From CAWFNW01 sp963817405 (GTDB lineage Bacteria > Actinomycetota > Coriobacteriia > Anaerosomatales > Anaerosomataceae): a stretch of 64,000 nucleotides of DNA. The stretch spans positions 310,001 through 374,000 of the forward strand of contig CAWFNW010000002.1 of NCBI GenBank assembly GCA_963817405.1, given 5' to 3'. A program made the translations under genes and the position numbers. Under the pieces are notes generated by a model. It was not told the origin of the DNA, searched no databases, and saw only the letters and a program-made list of their open reading frames with translations. Numbering within the stretch: position 1 is the stretch's first letter; every line of letters starts with the position of its first letter. This document shows, piece by piece, positions 35,397 to 42,952 of the stretch.

Positions 35397-35609
35397 ATGG
35401 ATCCCTACTCGCCTTTGAAGGGCAAGTGCAGGTTCTGGCGCGAGGTGGCCAACGAGGAGGATCGCTACGACCCGTCGGTTCCCCCAGAGGGCAGACGCAT
35501 CACGTGCTCCTGCTGGGTGGAAGGCGACGTGTGGAACGTCACCAACGCCACGCTTCCAGACGACTGTCCCATGCGGTTCCACTGCCGCTACTACATCAAG
35601 TCGGCCTAA
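35397..35609 (+). CDS. hypothetical Cys-containing protein, 70 residues
   Basis: The ATG follows AAGGAGACGTTC. The small acidic protein has Cys in KCRFWRE, ITCSCW, DDCPM and HCRYY, five in all, a possible metal or redox site. No named family is recognised. It is the last plus-strand gene before a hairpin. Confidence 0.6.
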   Translation: MDPYSPLKGKCRFWREVANEEDRYDPSVPPEGRRITCSCWVEGDVWNVTNATLPDDCPMRFHCRYYIKSA

Positions 35610-35634
35610 GGTCTCGCTTCCTGCATTCACGAGC

Positions 35635-35665
35635 AGACGGCCCCCGGGGGGACCAGGGGCCGTCT
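35635..35665 (+). terminator. hairpin after the 70-residue orphan
   Basis: AGACGGCCCC (35635-35644) pairs perfectly with GGGGCCGTCT (35656-35665) 25 bases past the stop. It is a strong stem without a following T run. Confidence 0.5.
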
Positions 35666-35737
35666 ATGGCTGCCGAGCGGGGGAGATCAGCGCAGGTGGT
35701 CCGTGCGAGCCGCTCGACAGTCAATAACGAGTGTAGC

Positions 35738-35881
35738 TCAGCTTGCAGCGTGCGTGATTCTGATTCGGTAGCCGGTCCCGTTGCATGCAGGGCACGGCCG
35801 GTGCGAGGGAGCTTCCTCGGGGCGCGCGACGCTCACGTACTTGTTGCCCTTGCACACGGGGCATGTCTCTTTGCGAACCAA
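35738..35881 (-). CDS. 47-residue DnaJ-type zinc-finger protein
   Basis: A short frame opens with TTG at 35881 behind GGGAG at proper spacing. The product has two CxxC pairs, TCPVCKGNKYV and PCPACNGTGYRI, the second with the C-x-x-C-x-G-x-G form of DnaJ/RNase-type zinc ribbons. It probably binds one Zn2+. It follows the SufC-SufB fusion on the same strand, though a hairpin separates them. Confidence 0.7.
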   Translation of the reverse strand: MVRKETCPVCKGNKYVSVARPEEAPSHRPCPACNGTGYRIRITHAAS

Positions 35882-36004
35882 TGTAGTCTCCCGTCTGCCG
35901 GGACAGGATCTGTCTGATTCTTAAGCTATCGTAAGGTATACGGCAACTCCTGAGCAGAATCACGAGGATTGATCGCACCACGCGACAAACGGCGTCCAGA
36001 TGCG

Positions 36005-36034
36005 ACGAGCGGCATCCAGAAGGAAGCCGCTCGT
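36005..36034 (-). terminator. terminator hairpin after the SufC-SufB gene
   Basis: ACGAGCGGC (36005-36013) pairs with GCCGCTCGT (36026-36034); the loop is 12 bases. It lies 33 bases past the stop codon on the minus strand. Confidence 0.55.
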
Positions 36035-36066
36035 GAATCGTTGACGAGGGTCTGCTCATGACCTCG

Positions 36067-38097
36067 CTACATGGCTTCTTTCGAGGTCTCCTCGATCGCC
36101 TTGTCGATCTGCTTGCGGAGCACGTCGGGGAGGCCCGGGATGTCGATGTTCACGAAGCCGCGGGTGATCATGGAGATCGCTTCGTCCTTGGGAAGCCCGC
36201 GCGTCATGAGGTAGTAGATCTCCTCGGCGGCGATGGGGGAGATGGCCGCCTCGTGGCTGAGCTCGGCGCCCGGTGCGCCCTCGCTGGCAAGGTCGGGAAT
36301 CGCCCACTGCGTTGAGTCCGGCGACTGCACGATGCCGCGGCAGTCCAGGTGCGCCTTGCAGTCGTTGGTGCGCCCGATGAGCCGGCCGCGCGAGTAGACG
36401 GTGGACTGGTCGAGCGACACGGTACGGGCGACCGCCTCGGAGCGGGAGCCCTCGCCCATGAGCTGCGCCTCGCTCCCCAGGTCGATGATCGAGTCCTTGA
36501 GACCGTAGACGATCGAGTTGAACACTGCCGTCGAGCGCTTGCCGACGAGCTTGGCGACGGGGAAGGCTTGGATGGACTTCACGGGCGTGAGCAGCACGTA
36601 GTTGTTGATGTAGATGCCGTCGTCCTCGACGATCACGGCCGTGCGCGGTCGGACGCTGAAGTCCTGGGCCCAGTTGTGCACCATCGTGAAGGTGAGCTTC
36701 GCCCCCTTGCCGACGTAGAACTCGGAGATGCCCGCGTGCAGGCCCTCCTTCACGTCGACGTGGACGTTGCAGCCGGTGATCACGTTCGCCTCGGCGCCGT
36801 CCTCCAGGATGATGATGTTGTGCACGTTCTGGCTGACGTTGCTCTCGCTCACGAACAGGCACGCCTGGATCGGTTTCTCGACCTTCCGGCCGGCCTTGAC
36901 CCGGATGAAGTAGCCCTCGGTCTGATGGAGTGCCACGATCGCCGTGAACTTGTCCTTGTCGGGCATGACGGCGCGCCACCAGTACTTCTCGATCATCTCT
37001 TCCGGCCAGAGGCGCAGGGCGTCCTCCGTGCTCATGATCTCGATGGCGTCGTCGAAGGCCTTCTGCACGCGTTCGTAGATGGGCGTGCGGTCCATCTGGA
37101 AGTACGACGCCGAGCGGTCGGTCTCGTCGGCGGTGAAGCCCGAGTGGATGACCGTCTCCTTGACCTGCTTCTCAAGGCTCTGGAGCGTCTCGATCTTCTG
37201 CTGTTCGGAGACCGTGCGGAACCGCGTGATGTCGACGTCAGGCCCGAGCGCGGCAGGCGTGTCGATGGCCGACTCGGCAGCGGTGCGTATCTCCTCGAGG
37301 CGCGCGAGGGCGCCGGGGCTCAGCTCGAGTGTCTGGCATAGTTTGCACTCCACACAGGCGTCGTAACCGTGGCTGGATATCTCTTGGATCAGGTCGAGCG
37401 GGTTGCCCTTGCACGCGAGGCGGCCGTTGTAGAGGACGTGGGCGACGTCGGCGTTCACGAACTCCAGGATGTGTCCGGTGTGCGTGATGATGAGGCCCGC
37501 TCGCGTGCGCTCGGAGATTCGCTCCTCGCCTTTGAGGAGCGCGTTGATGGCGCCGCCGACGACCGCGATGTTGTCGAGGTCGACGCCGCTCTCCGGCTCG
37601 TCGAAGAGAGCCAAGTCCGGCATCTGCGCGAGGAGCTGCGCCATCTCGGAGCGCTTCGCCTCGCCGCCGGAAAAGCCCATGTTCACGTCGCGGTCCAGCA
37701 TGTGCCCGAGGTTGAGCTGCTCGTCGAGCTCGGCGATGCGGTCCTCGGTCATGCCGTCGCCGTTACCCGCCACCTCGATCAGCTGGCGCAGCTTCACGCC
37801 GCGGACGGCCGGCGGGCGCTGGAAGGCGACACCGATGCCCAGGCGGGCCCGCTCGTCGATCTCCAGACCCGCGAGGTCGACGCCCTTGAAGACGATGCGA
37901 CCGCGCGTGATACGGTAGCCGGGCAGGCCGACGATGGTGTTGAGCAGGGTTGTCTTGCCGCCGCCATTGGGGCCGAGGAGCACGTGGGTCTCGCCTTCGA
38001 AGATGGCGAGGTCGACGCCGCGAAGGACTTCGCGATCGCCGATGGTCACGTGCAGGTCCTCGACCAGCAGCAGCGGCGCGGTGACTTCAGACGTCAT
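36067..38097 (-). CDS. SufC-SufB/D fusion, Fe-S cluster assembly scaffold and ATPase in one chain
   Basis: The protein has 676 residues in one frame. Residues 1-245 are SufC: Walker A GPNGGGKTT (42-50), Q-loop AFQRPP, signature FSGGE (142-146), Walker B LALFDEPESG and H-loop ITHTGH. A linker with Cys 248, 251 and 254 (ACVECKLCQ) joins a SufB/SufD-type domain to the end. This has the beta-helix core (SEFYVGKGAKLTFTMVHNW), AHLDCRGIVQ with a candidate cluster or persulfide Cys, and ELSHEAAISPIAAEEIYYLMTRGL, matching the SufB His-Glu segment. SufBCD builds Fe-S clusters; a reduced C-plus-B version (SMS) is known in anaerobes. A single-chain form is unusual. No SufS, SufU or SufR is nearby. Confidence 0.9.
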   Translation of the reverse strand: MTSEVTAPLLLVEDLHVTIGDREVLRGVDLAIFEGETHVLLGPNGGGKTTLLNTIVGLPGYRITRGRIVFKGVDLAGLEIDERARLGIGVAFQRPPAVRGVKLRQLIEVAGNGDGMTEDRIAELDEQLNLGHMLDRDVNMGFSGGEAKRSEMAQLLAQMPDLALFDEPESGVDLDNIAVVGGAINALLKGEERISERTRAGLIITHTGHILEFVNADVAHVLYNGRLACKGNPLDLIQEISSHGYDACVECKLCQTLELSPGALARLEEIRTAAESAIDTPAALGPDVDITRFRTVSEQQKIETLQSLEKQVKETVIHSGFTADETDRSASYFQMDRTPIYERVQKAFDDAIEIMSTEDALRLWPEEMIEKYWWRAVMPDKDKFTAIVALHQTEGYFIRVKAGRKVEKPIQACLFVSESNVSQNVHNIIILEDGAEANVITGCNVHVDVKEGLHAGISEFYVGKGAKLTFTMVHNWAQDFSVRPRTAVIVEDDGIYINNYVLLTPVKSIQAFPVAKLVGKRSTAVFNSIVYGLKDSIIDLGSEAQLMGEGSRSEAVARTVSLDQSTVYSRGRLIGRTNDCKAHLDCRGIVQSPDSTQWAIPDLASEGAPGAELSHEAAISPIAAEEIYYLMTRGLPKDEAISMITRGFVNIDIPGLPDVLRKQIDKAIEETSKEAM

Positions 38098-38187
38098 CCG
38101 GCACCTCACTTGTGGTTCGCGTAGGGACACTGAAGGCTGGTAGCCTTGCAGCAGGAGTCTACTCCAACGCGGCTCCCGCACCCGACG

Positions 38188-38204
38188 AGTATACCCCAGG
38201 GGGT
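38188..38204 (-). promoter_or_regulatory. sufC-sufB -10 element with GC palindrome
   Basis: On the minus strand TATACT (38193-38188) lies about 90 bases before the suf ATG. Directly upstream and overlapping its edge is an imperfect palindrome ACCCC-A-GGGGGT (38193-38204), placed where a repressor would block RNA polymerase. The regulator is unknown. Confidence 0.4.
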
Positions 38205-38211
38205 TTCGGAA

Positions 38212-39033
38212 GTGACGACACCGGTCGACGAGATCGCCGCGTTCCGCGAGGTGGTGCTCGGCTACTACCGGGAACATGGCCGCGATCTGCCGTGGCGGCG
38301 GACGACCGATCCGTACGCGGTGCTCGTGTCCGAGGTGATGCTGCAGCAGACGCAGGTGCCGCGCGTGATCCCCAAGTACGAGGCGTTCCTTATCCGCTTC
38401 CCCCACGTCGCCACGCTTGCCAGAGCGCCGCTCGCCGACGTGCTCGCGCTGTGGTCGGGGCTTGGCTACAACCGGCGCGCCAAGTCGCTCAAGGCGGCAG
38501 CTGAGGTCATCGTCGCGGAGCACGGCGGGCGCGTTCCGCATACTGTTGAGGGCCTCACGTCGCTCCCGGGCATCGGCTACGCCACCGCCGCGCAGGTGCT
38601 TGCGTTCGCCTTTGGCGTGGGAGTCCCGTTCCTCGAGACCAACGTCCGCTCGGTCGTCCTGCATCACTTCTTCGAAGACGCCGAGCAGGTCCCCGACGCA
38701 GCGCTGCTGCCGCTCGTCGAGGCGACGCTCGACCGGGACGACCCGCGCACGTGGTACTGGGCGCTCATGGACTACGGGACGTATCTCAAGCGGGCGCTGC
38801 CGAACCCCAGCCGCAGGAGCGCGCACCACACGCGCCAGGGGCGTTTCGAGGGCTCGAACCGCCAGCTCCGCGGCTGGCTGCTGCGCGAACTCACTGCTCG
38901 GCCGGGGCAGTCGGCAGACGCGCTTGCCGCGGCCGCGCCGTCGTTCCCGCGCGACATGGTGGAGGCTGCGCTGGCGGCGCTCACGGCTGAGGGGTTCCTG
39001 ATTGGAACCGATGGGCACGTCACAATCGCCTGA
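38212..39033 (+). CDS. HhH-GPD DNA glycosylase, MutY-like, without Fe-S cluster
   Basis: The protein has 273 residues from GTG 38212 after AGGGGG; the open frame begins earlier without domain content. MutY-type blocks are seen: LPWRRTTDPYAVLVSEVMLQQTQ, SGLGYNRRAKSL and the helix-hairpin-helix LPGIGYATAAQV. The catalytic region reads FLETNVRSVVLHHFF, with Glu-Thr-Asn where MutY has Asp-Gly-Asn. The four Cys of the [4Fe-4S] loop are absent (NPSRRSAHH stands there), as is the C-terminal NUDIX-like domain. It probably excises a damaged or mispaired base; the altered acid makes adenine:8-oxoG activity uncertain. Confidence 0.8.
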   Translation: MTTPVDEIAAFREVVLGYYREHGRDLPWRRTTDPYAVLVSEVMLQQTQVPRVIPKYEAFLIRFPHVATLARAPLADVLALWSGLGYNRRAKSLKAAAEVIVAEHGGRVPHTVEGLTSLPGIGYATAAQVLAFAFGVGVPFLETNVRSVVLHHFFEDAEQVPDAALLPLVEATLDRDDPRTWYWALMDYGTYLKRALPNPSRRSAHHTRQGRFEGSNRQLRGWLLRELTARPGQSADALAAAAPSFPRDMVEAALAALTAEGFLIGTDGHVTIA

Positions 39034-39205
39034 CGCGCTGGCCGCATAACGTTCATCCGTCACAAACGACCGCTCATCAGGTCGCGCTACTGCCGCTCGC
39101 GCCGCCCGCCGATTAAGTGAACGTCAGGATGGCGCTCCATGTGGGCGCTAGCGCCGAGAACCGCCATCGCCGGCGCTGGAAAGATTCTGACGAAGGCGGA
39201 AAGCG

Positions 39206-39235
39206 GACCCGTCGGTATGCCCCTCCGGCGGGTTC
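39206..39235 (-). terminator. hairpin downstream of larC
   Basis: GACCCGTCGG (39206-39215) pairs with CCGGCGGGTTC (39225-39235), allowing two G-T type pairs. It lies in the 245-base gap 39034-39278 between mutY-like and larC, where I see nothing else. Confidence 0.4.
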
Positions 39236-39278
39236 GCGCCTTATCCCAGACCCGGTCGCACGCAGTTCAAGCCGAGGC

Positions 39279-40475
39279 TCAGTCGATCCCGAGTATCGTG
39301 CGCGCCTCGGCGGCGATCCGTGCGGCCACTTCCTCGTGCGGCAGCAGATGCGCGTCCGCGATGCGCGCGACGTCGTCGTGCTCGGCACGCAGGTGGCGGA
39401 CTCCGTCGAGCTCCCACGTCTTGACGCGGACCGGGCCGAACGACGTCTCAACGACGACGACCTCGCGTGGGACGGCGTAGCGCCGGGTGGGCGCGACGCG
39501 CACTCCCAGAGATCCCGTCTCTGCCACGATCCGCGCGGCGATCGCGGCCGCCTCTTCCGGAAGCGACAGCGCCGACAGCAGCACGGCCGAGCGTCCCTTC
39601 TTCATGACGATCGGCGTCTGCCAGACGTCGAGTGCGCCGGATGCGAGTACCCGCTCCGCGGCGTGGGCGAGCGCCTCGGGCGAGAGGTGGTCGATGTTGG
39701 TCTCGAGGACGACGATCTCCTGAAGCGTGACGCCCGACACATCCGACGCTCTTGGGGATGCTTTCTCCGGCGCCTCGCCCACGAGCAGACGCGCGACGTT
39801 GGCCACGCCGATATCCCGCGTGCCGGCGCCGCTGCCGACCGCTCGCACCGTCATCGCCGGGACGGCTCCGAACGCGTCGGCGAACGTGCGCACGAGCGCC
39901 GCGCCGGTGGGCGTGGTGAGCTCGCCAGGCACGGCCCCGCCGAAGCAGGGGACGCCTTCAAGGAGCATCGCAGTTGCCGGCGCGGGTACCGGGAGCGTGC
40001 CGTGCGCGGTTACGACCTCGCCGCTGCCGAGCGCGAGGGGGGTGCAGGTGAGATGCTCGATACCGAGCGCATCGAGCCCGAGCGCGACGCCGACGACGTC
40101 GACCACGGTGTCGGCGGCGCCGATCTCGTGGAAGTGCACGTCACAGGCGGGGACGCCGTGCACGGCAGCCTCGGCCTCCGCGAGCGCCCCGAGCGCGGCG
40201 AGCGCACGGGCGCAGACGCGCGTGGGGAGCCCGGCGGCGGCGATGAAGTCGCGGATAGCCGCCCACGTGTGCACGGGAAGCCCGGCGACCTCGTCAACAT
40301 CGATGCCGAGCGCTGCGATGCCGCGGCTGGGGCGGGAGACCACGTGCACCGCGTCCGCGAGACCAAGCGGCTGGAGCCCGGCGCGGAGCGCCTCGGCGCC
40401 GAAGCCGGCGTCAACGAGCGCGGCGAGGAACTTGTCGCCGGAGATGCCGGTGGAGCAGTCGAGGTGCGCGATCAT
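39279..40475 (-). CDS. larC: LarC, nickel insertion protein for the lactate-racemase (NPN) cofactor
   Basis: The protein has 398 residues. It opens with MIAHLDCSTGISGDKFLAAL, has VHFHEIGAADTVVDVVG, the PVPAPAT and ELTTPTGAALV blocks and the LarC2 half with METNIDH-like VLETNIDHLSPE and KKGRSAVLLSAL. LarC inserts Ni into pyridinium bis-thiocarboxylate mononucleotide using CTP. In Lactobacillus plantarum larC is split by a programmed frameshift; here the frame is continuous. The start overlaps the larB stop (ATGA). Confidence 0.93.
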   Translation of the reverse strand: MIAHLDCSTGISGDKFLAALVDAGFGAEALRAGLQPLGLADAVHVVSRPSRGIAALGIDVDEVAGLPVHTWAAIRDFIAAAGLPTRVCARALAALGALAEAEAAVHGVPACDVHFHEIGAADTVVDVVGVALGLDALGIEHLTCTPLALGSGEVVTAHGTLPVPAPATAMLLEGVPCFGGAVPGELTTPTGAALVRTFADAFGAVPAMTVRAVGSGAGTRDIGVANVARLLVGEAPEKASPRASDVSGVTLQEIVVLETNIDHLSPEALAHAAERVLASGALDVWQTPIVMKKGRSAVLLSALSLPEEAAAIAARIVAETGSLGVRVAPTRRYAVPREVVVVETSFGPVRVKTWELDGVRHLRAEHDDVARIADAHLLPHEEVAARIAAEARTILGID

Positions 40476-41227
40476 TCCGCGGCGGCGTGATTGATGCGGC
40501 TGGCGAGCGCCGCGCCACCGAAGCCGTTGTCGATGTTGACGACGCCCACGCCGGCCGCGCATGAGTTGAGCATCGTGAGCAGCGCAGCGATCCCGCCGAA
40601 GCTCGCGCCGTAGCCGACCGAGGTCGGCACCGCGATCACGGGGCATGAGACGAGCCCCGCGATGAGCGAGGGGAGCGCGCCCTCCATCCCGGCGACCGCC
40701 ACGATGACGTTCGCGTCGCGAAGCGTGTCCTGGTGCGCGAGCAGCCGGTGGATTCCCGCCACGCCGACGTCGTAGAGGCGCGTCACCCGATTGCCCATGA
40801 CTTCGGCCGTGATGGCGGCCTCGTCGGCCACGTGCGAGTCCGCAGTGCCGCCCGAGGCGACGACGATGTGACCCAGCTCGGGTCGCGTCTCGCGCCGGTC
40901 GACGACGAGGATGCGGGCGGTCTCGAAGTACCGTGCGTCCAGTGCGACTTGGGCGACCGCTTGGAAGTGCGACGCAGAGGCTCGCGTACCCAGGAACACC
41001 TCCCCGTGCTCGAGCAGCTCGCGCGCGATCCCGCGCACCTGCGAGGGCGTCTTGCCCTCGCAGAAGACGACCTCAGGAAAGCCGCAGCGGAGCTCGCGGT
41101 GGTGGTCGATCTTCGCGTCGCCGAGGTCGCCAAAGGGAAGCCGGGCGAGCTTCTCGCCGGCCGCCTCGGGCGTGACCGAACCGGCGGCAACGGCGTCGAG
41201 GAGTGTGCGGAGTTCGTGTGGCTGCAT
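40472..41227 (-). CDS. larB: LarB, NaAD carboxylase for NPN cofactor synthesis
   Basis: The protein has 251 residues. The PurE-like C-terminal domain is clear: VASGGTADSHVADEAA, YDVGVAGIHRLL, VAGMEGALPSLIAGLV, VPTSVGYGASFGGIAAL and NIDNGFGGA. The N-terminal part has FGDLGDAKIDHHRELRCGFPEVVFCEGK-type residues (about 32-60). LarB carboxylates and hydrolyses nicotinic acid adenine dinucleotide, the first step of the cofactor made by LarB, LarE and LarC. No larE or larA lies in the window. Confidence 0.93.
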   Translation of the reverse strand: MQPHELRTLLDAVAAGSVTPEAAGEKLARLPFGDLGDAKIDHHRELRCGFPEVVFCEGKTPSQVRGIARELLEHGEVFLGTRASASHFQAVAQVALDARYFETARILVVDRRETRPELGHIVVASGGTADSHVADEAAITAEVMGNRVTRLYDVGVAGIHRLLAHQDTLRDANVIVAVAGMEGALPSLIAGLVSCPVIAVPTSVGYGASFGGIAALLTMLNSCAAGVGVVNIDNGFGGAALASRINHAAAE

Positions 41228-41281
41228 GAAACCTCCTGCTGCGGGCGCCGCTGGGGCACCTCAAAGGGACACCCAAGAGGA

Positions 41282-41287
41282 TATACT
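41282..41287 (+). promoter_or_regulatory. -10 element TATACT upstream of pheA
   Basis: TATACT sits 54 bases before the pheA ATG in the 113-base region shared with the divergent larB. No clear -35. Confidence 0.4.
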
Positions 41288-41340
41288 CTTTCGCACGATG
41301 CGCGGGCGCCCGCCTGCGTGACCGAGGGAAGGGCGACGTC

Positions 41341-42162
41341 ATGGGCAAGTGCGCGTTCCTGGGCCCGACCGGCACGTTCTCGGAAGAGGCGCTCATCGCG
41401 CTCGGCCGCACGCCCGACGAGGGACTACCCTGCGCCTCCATCGACGAGGTCTTCGAGTCCGTCGAACGTGGCCTTGCCGAGTGCGGCATCGTGCCCATCG
41501 AGAACTCGGTGGAGGGGAGCGTCAATGCGACCCTCGACGCGCTCGCATTCGACACGAAGCTTGAGATCCAGTCCGAGCTCGTCATCGACATCCACCACGC
41601 GCTCATTACCGCGCCGGGCGTCTCGCTTGCGGGGGTGAAGACCATCGTCAGTCACCCCCAGGCGACCGGCCAGTGCCGGCGCTGGCTTGCGCGCAACCTG
41701 CCCGGCCGCGTGATCGTCGCCGCCAACTCCACTGCGGAAGCCGTGCAGCAGGCAATCGCCGACCCGACGATCGCTGCGGTGGGCACCCGCCTTGCCGCGG
41801 AGCTCTACGGTGGCACCATCGTCGAGCCGGCGATCGAGGACTACGCGGACAACCAGACGCGCTTCGTGGAGATCGGCCGCGGCATCCGGGAACACTCGGG
41901 GCGCGACAAGACCTCGCTCGCGCTGTTCATGAAGAAGGACCGGCCGGGCACGCTCCACATGATCCTGTCCGAGTTCGCGTTCGGCGAGATCAACCTCACC
42001 AAGATCCAGTCGCGCCCCACGAAGCGCTCGCTCGGTGAGTACATGTTCTTCGTCGATCTGGAAGGCCACGTGGAGGACGCGAACGTGCGTCTCGCGCTCG
42101 ACTGCCTCCGGCTGAAGCTCCGCGAAGTGAAGGTCCTCGGGAGTTATCCGCGCGCGCACTAG
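41341..42162 (+). CDS. pheA: prephenate dehydratase
   Basis: The protein has 273 residues, a stand-alone (not chorismate-mutase-fused) enzyme. FLGPTGTFSEEA opens it, PIENSVEGSVNATLDAL follows, the catalytic TRF motif is in DNQTRFVEIGR, and a C-terminal ACT domain carries the Phe-binding IQSRPTKRSLGEYMFFVDLEG block. It converts prephenate to phenylpyruvate in phenylalanine synthesis and is expected to be inhibited by phenylalanine. No other aromatic genes are adjacent. Confidence 0.95.
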   Translation: MGKCAFLGPTGTFSEEALIALGRTPDEGLPCASIDEVFESVERGLAECGIVPIENSVEGSVNATLDALAFDTKLEIQSELVIDIHHALITAPGVSLAGVKTIVSHPQATGQCRRWLARNLPGRVIVAANSTAEAVQQAIADPTIAAVGTRLAAELYGGTIVEPAIEDYADNQTRFVEIGRGIREHSGRDKTSLALFMKKDRPGTLHMILSEFAFGEINLTKIQSRPTKRSLGEYMFFVDLEGHVEDANVRLALDCLRLKLREVKVLGSYPRAH

Positions 42163-42209
42163 CGGCTGCAGGGCCTCAAGAGCCCCATCCGGGGTAGCGC
42201 CCTGTGAGC

Positions 42210-42722
42210 CTACTTCGCCTGGAGCGTGGCACCGGTCAGGACGAACACGATCCTGTCGTCCTTGGCGCGCGTGACGACCGCCCCCCGGTAGCGCCCGCCG
42301 GACTTGACCGACGTGTCTCCAACGAGGAACACGACGTTTCTTCCTGTGAGGTCAGGGACGCGGCCGGTCTGGGCCTGTGCCGAGGTGACGAGCACGACGA
42401 TGCTCGGGCCGAAAGCCGACGGGCCGATGCCGTAGGGGCTGAACTCCACCCTGATCTCGACGCCCTCGTCGTAGGAGCTCGGCGATAGGGCCCAGAGCGA
42501 CTTTACCGGGGGCTGTGACATCGGGGCAAGCGCCGTGCCCACGGGGGCGGGCTGGCCGGTCGTCTCGGTGGTCGCCGAGGTAGGAGCCGATGGCGCACTG
42601 GGAGTGGACACGGTCGGTTCGTCGGGGCTTTCAGCCGGACCGGATGTGCAGCCGGCGAGCGTAGCCGTCGCGATGGCAAGCGCGAAGACGCACATCAAGG
42701 GCTGTCCTTTGAAGCGCACCAT
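42210..42722 (-). CDS. putative lipoprotein
   Basis: The protein has 170 residues. A signal peptide ends in the lipobox LAGC (Cys about residue 23), followed by a Pro/Ser/Thr-rich linker to about residue 60 and a compact beta-rich domain (VEIRVEFSPYGIGPSAFGPS, RNVVFLVGDTSVKSGGRYRG). It should be attached to the outer face of the membrane. No family is recognised. It is divergent from the first giant gene, sharing a 230-base upstream region. Confidence 0.8.
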   Translation of the reverse strand: MVRFKGQPLMCVFALAIATATLAGCTSGPAESPDEPTVSTPSAPSAPTSATTETTGQPAPVGTALAPMSQPPVKSLWALSPSSYDEGVEIRVEFSPYGIGPSAFGPSIVVLVTSAQAQTGRVPDLTGRNVVFLVGDTSVKSGGRYRGAVVTRAKDDRIVFVLTGATLQAK

Positions 42723-42792
42723 GCGAACGCCTCTCCGCCCAGGACCGTTCAGCGCTTGGCACAATTCGGCGTTTCGATACCGCGTCGCGGGT

Positions 42793-42800
42793 AGTATACT
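42793..42800. promoter_or_regulatory. symmetrical AGTATACT between lipoprotein and giant gene
   Basis: The palindrome AGTATACT offers a TATACT -10 on both strands in the region between the divergent genes. No matching -35 is clear. Confidence 0.3.
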
Positions 42801-42952
42801 CCGCGACAAGACGTCGGAGAGGACCGGGCCCGGGGGACATCCTACCCGATCCTGCTCAGACGAGCAGCGCGTCGCAACACGCCCGCCGTGTGTCGCGGAC
42901 AGATGCACCACAAGAGCCGGCCCGTCTGAGCCCCAGCGAATCGGGGGGCCTC

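Noticed and set aside
39034..39278. tRNA or structured RNA between mutY-like and larC
   Set aside because: No cloverleaf or known RNA core could be drawn; only a terminator-like hairpin was found.
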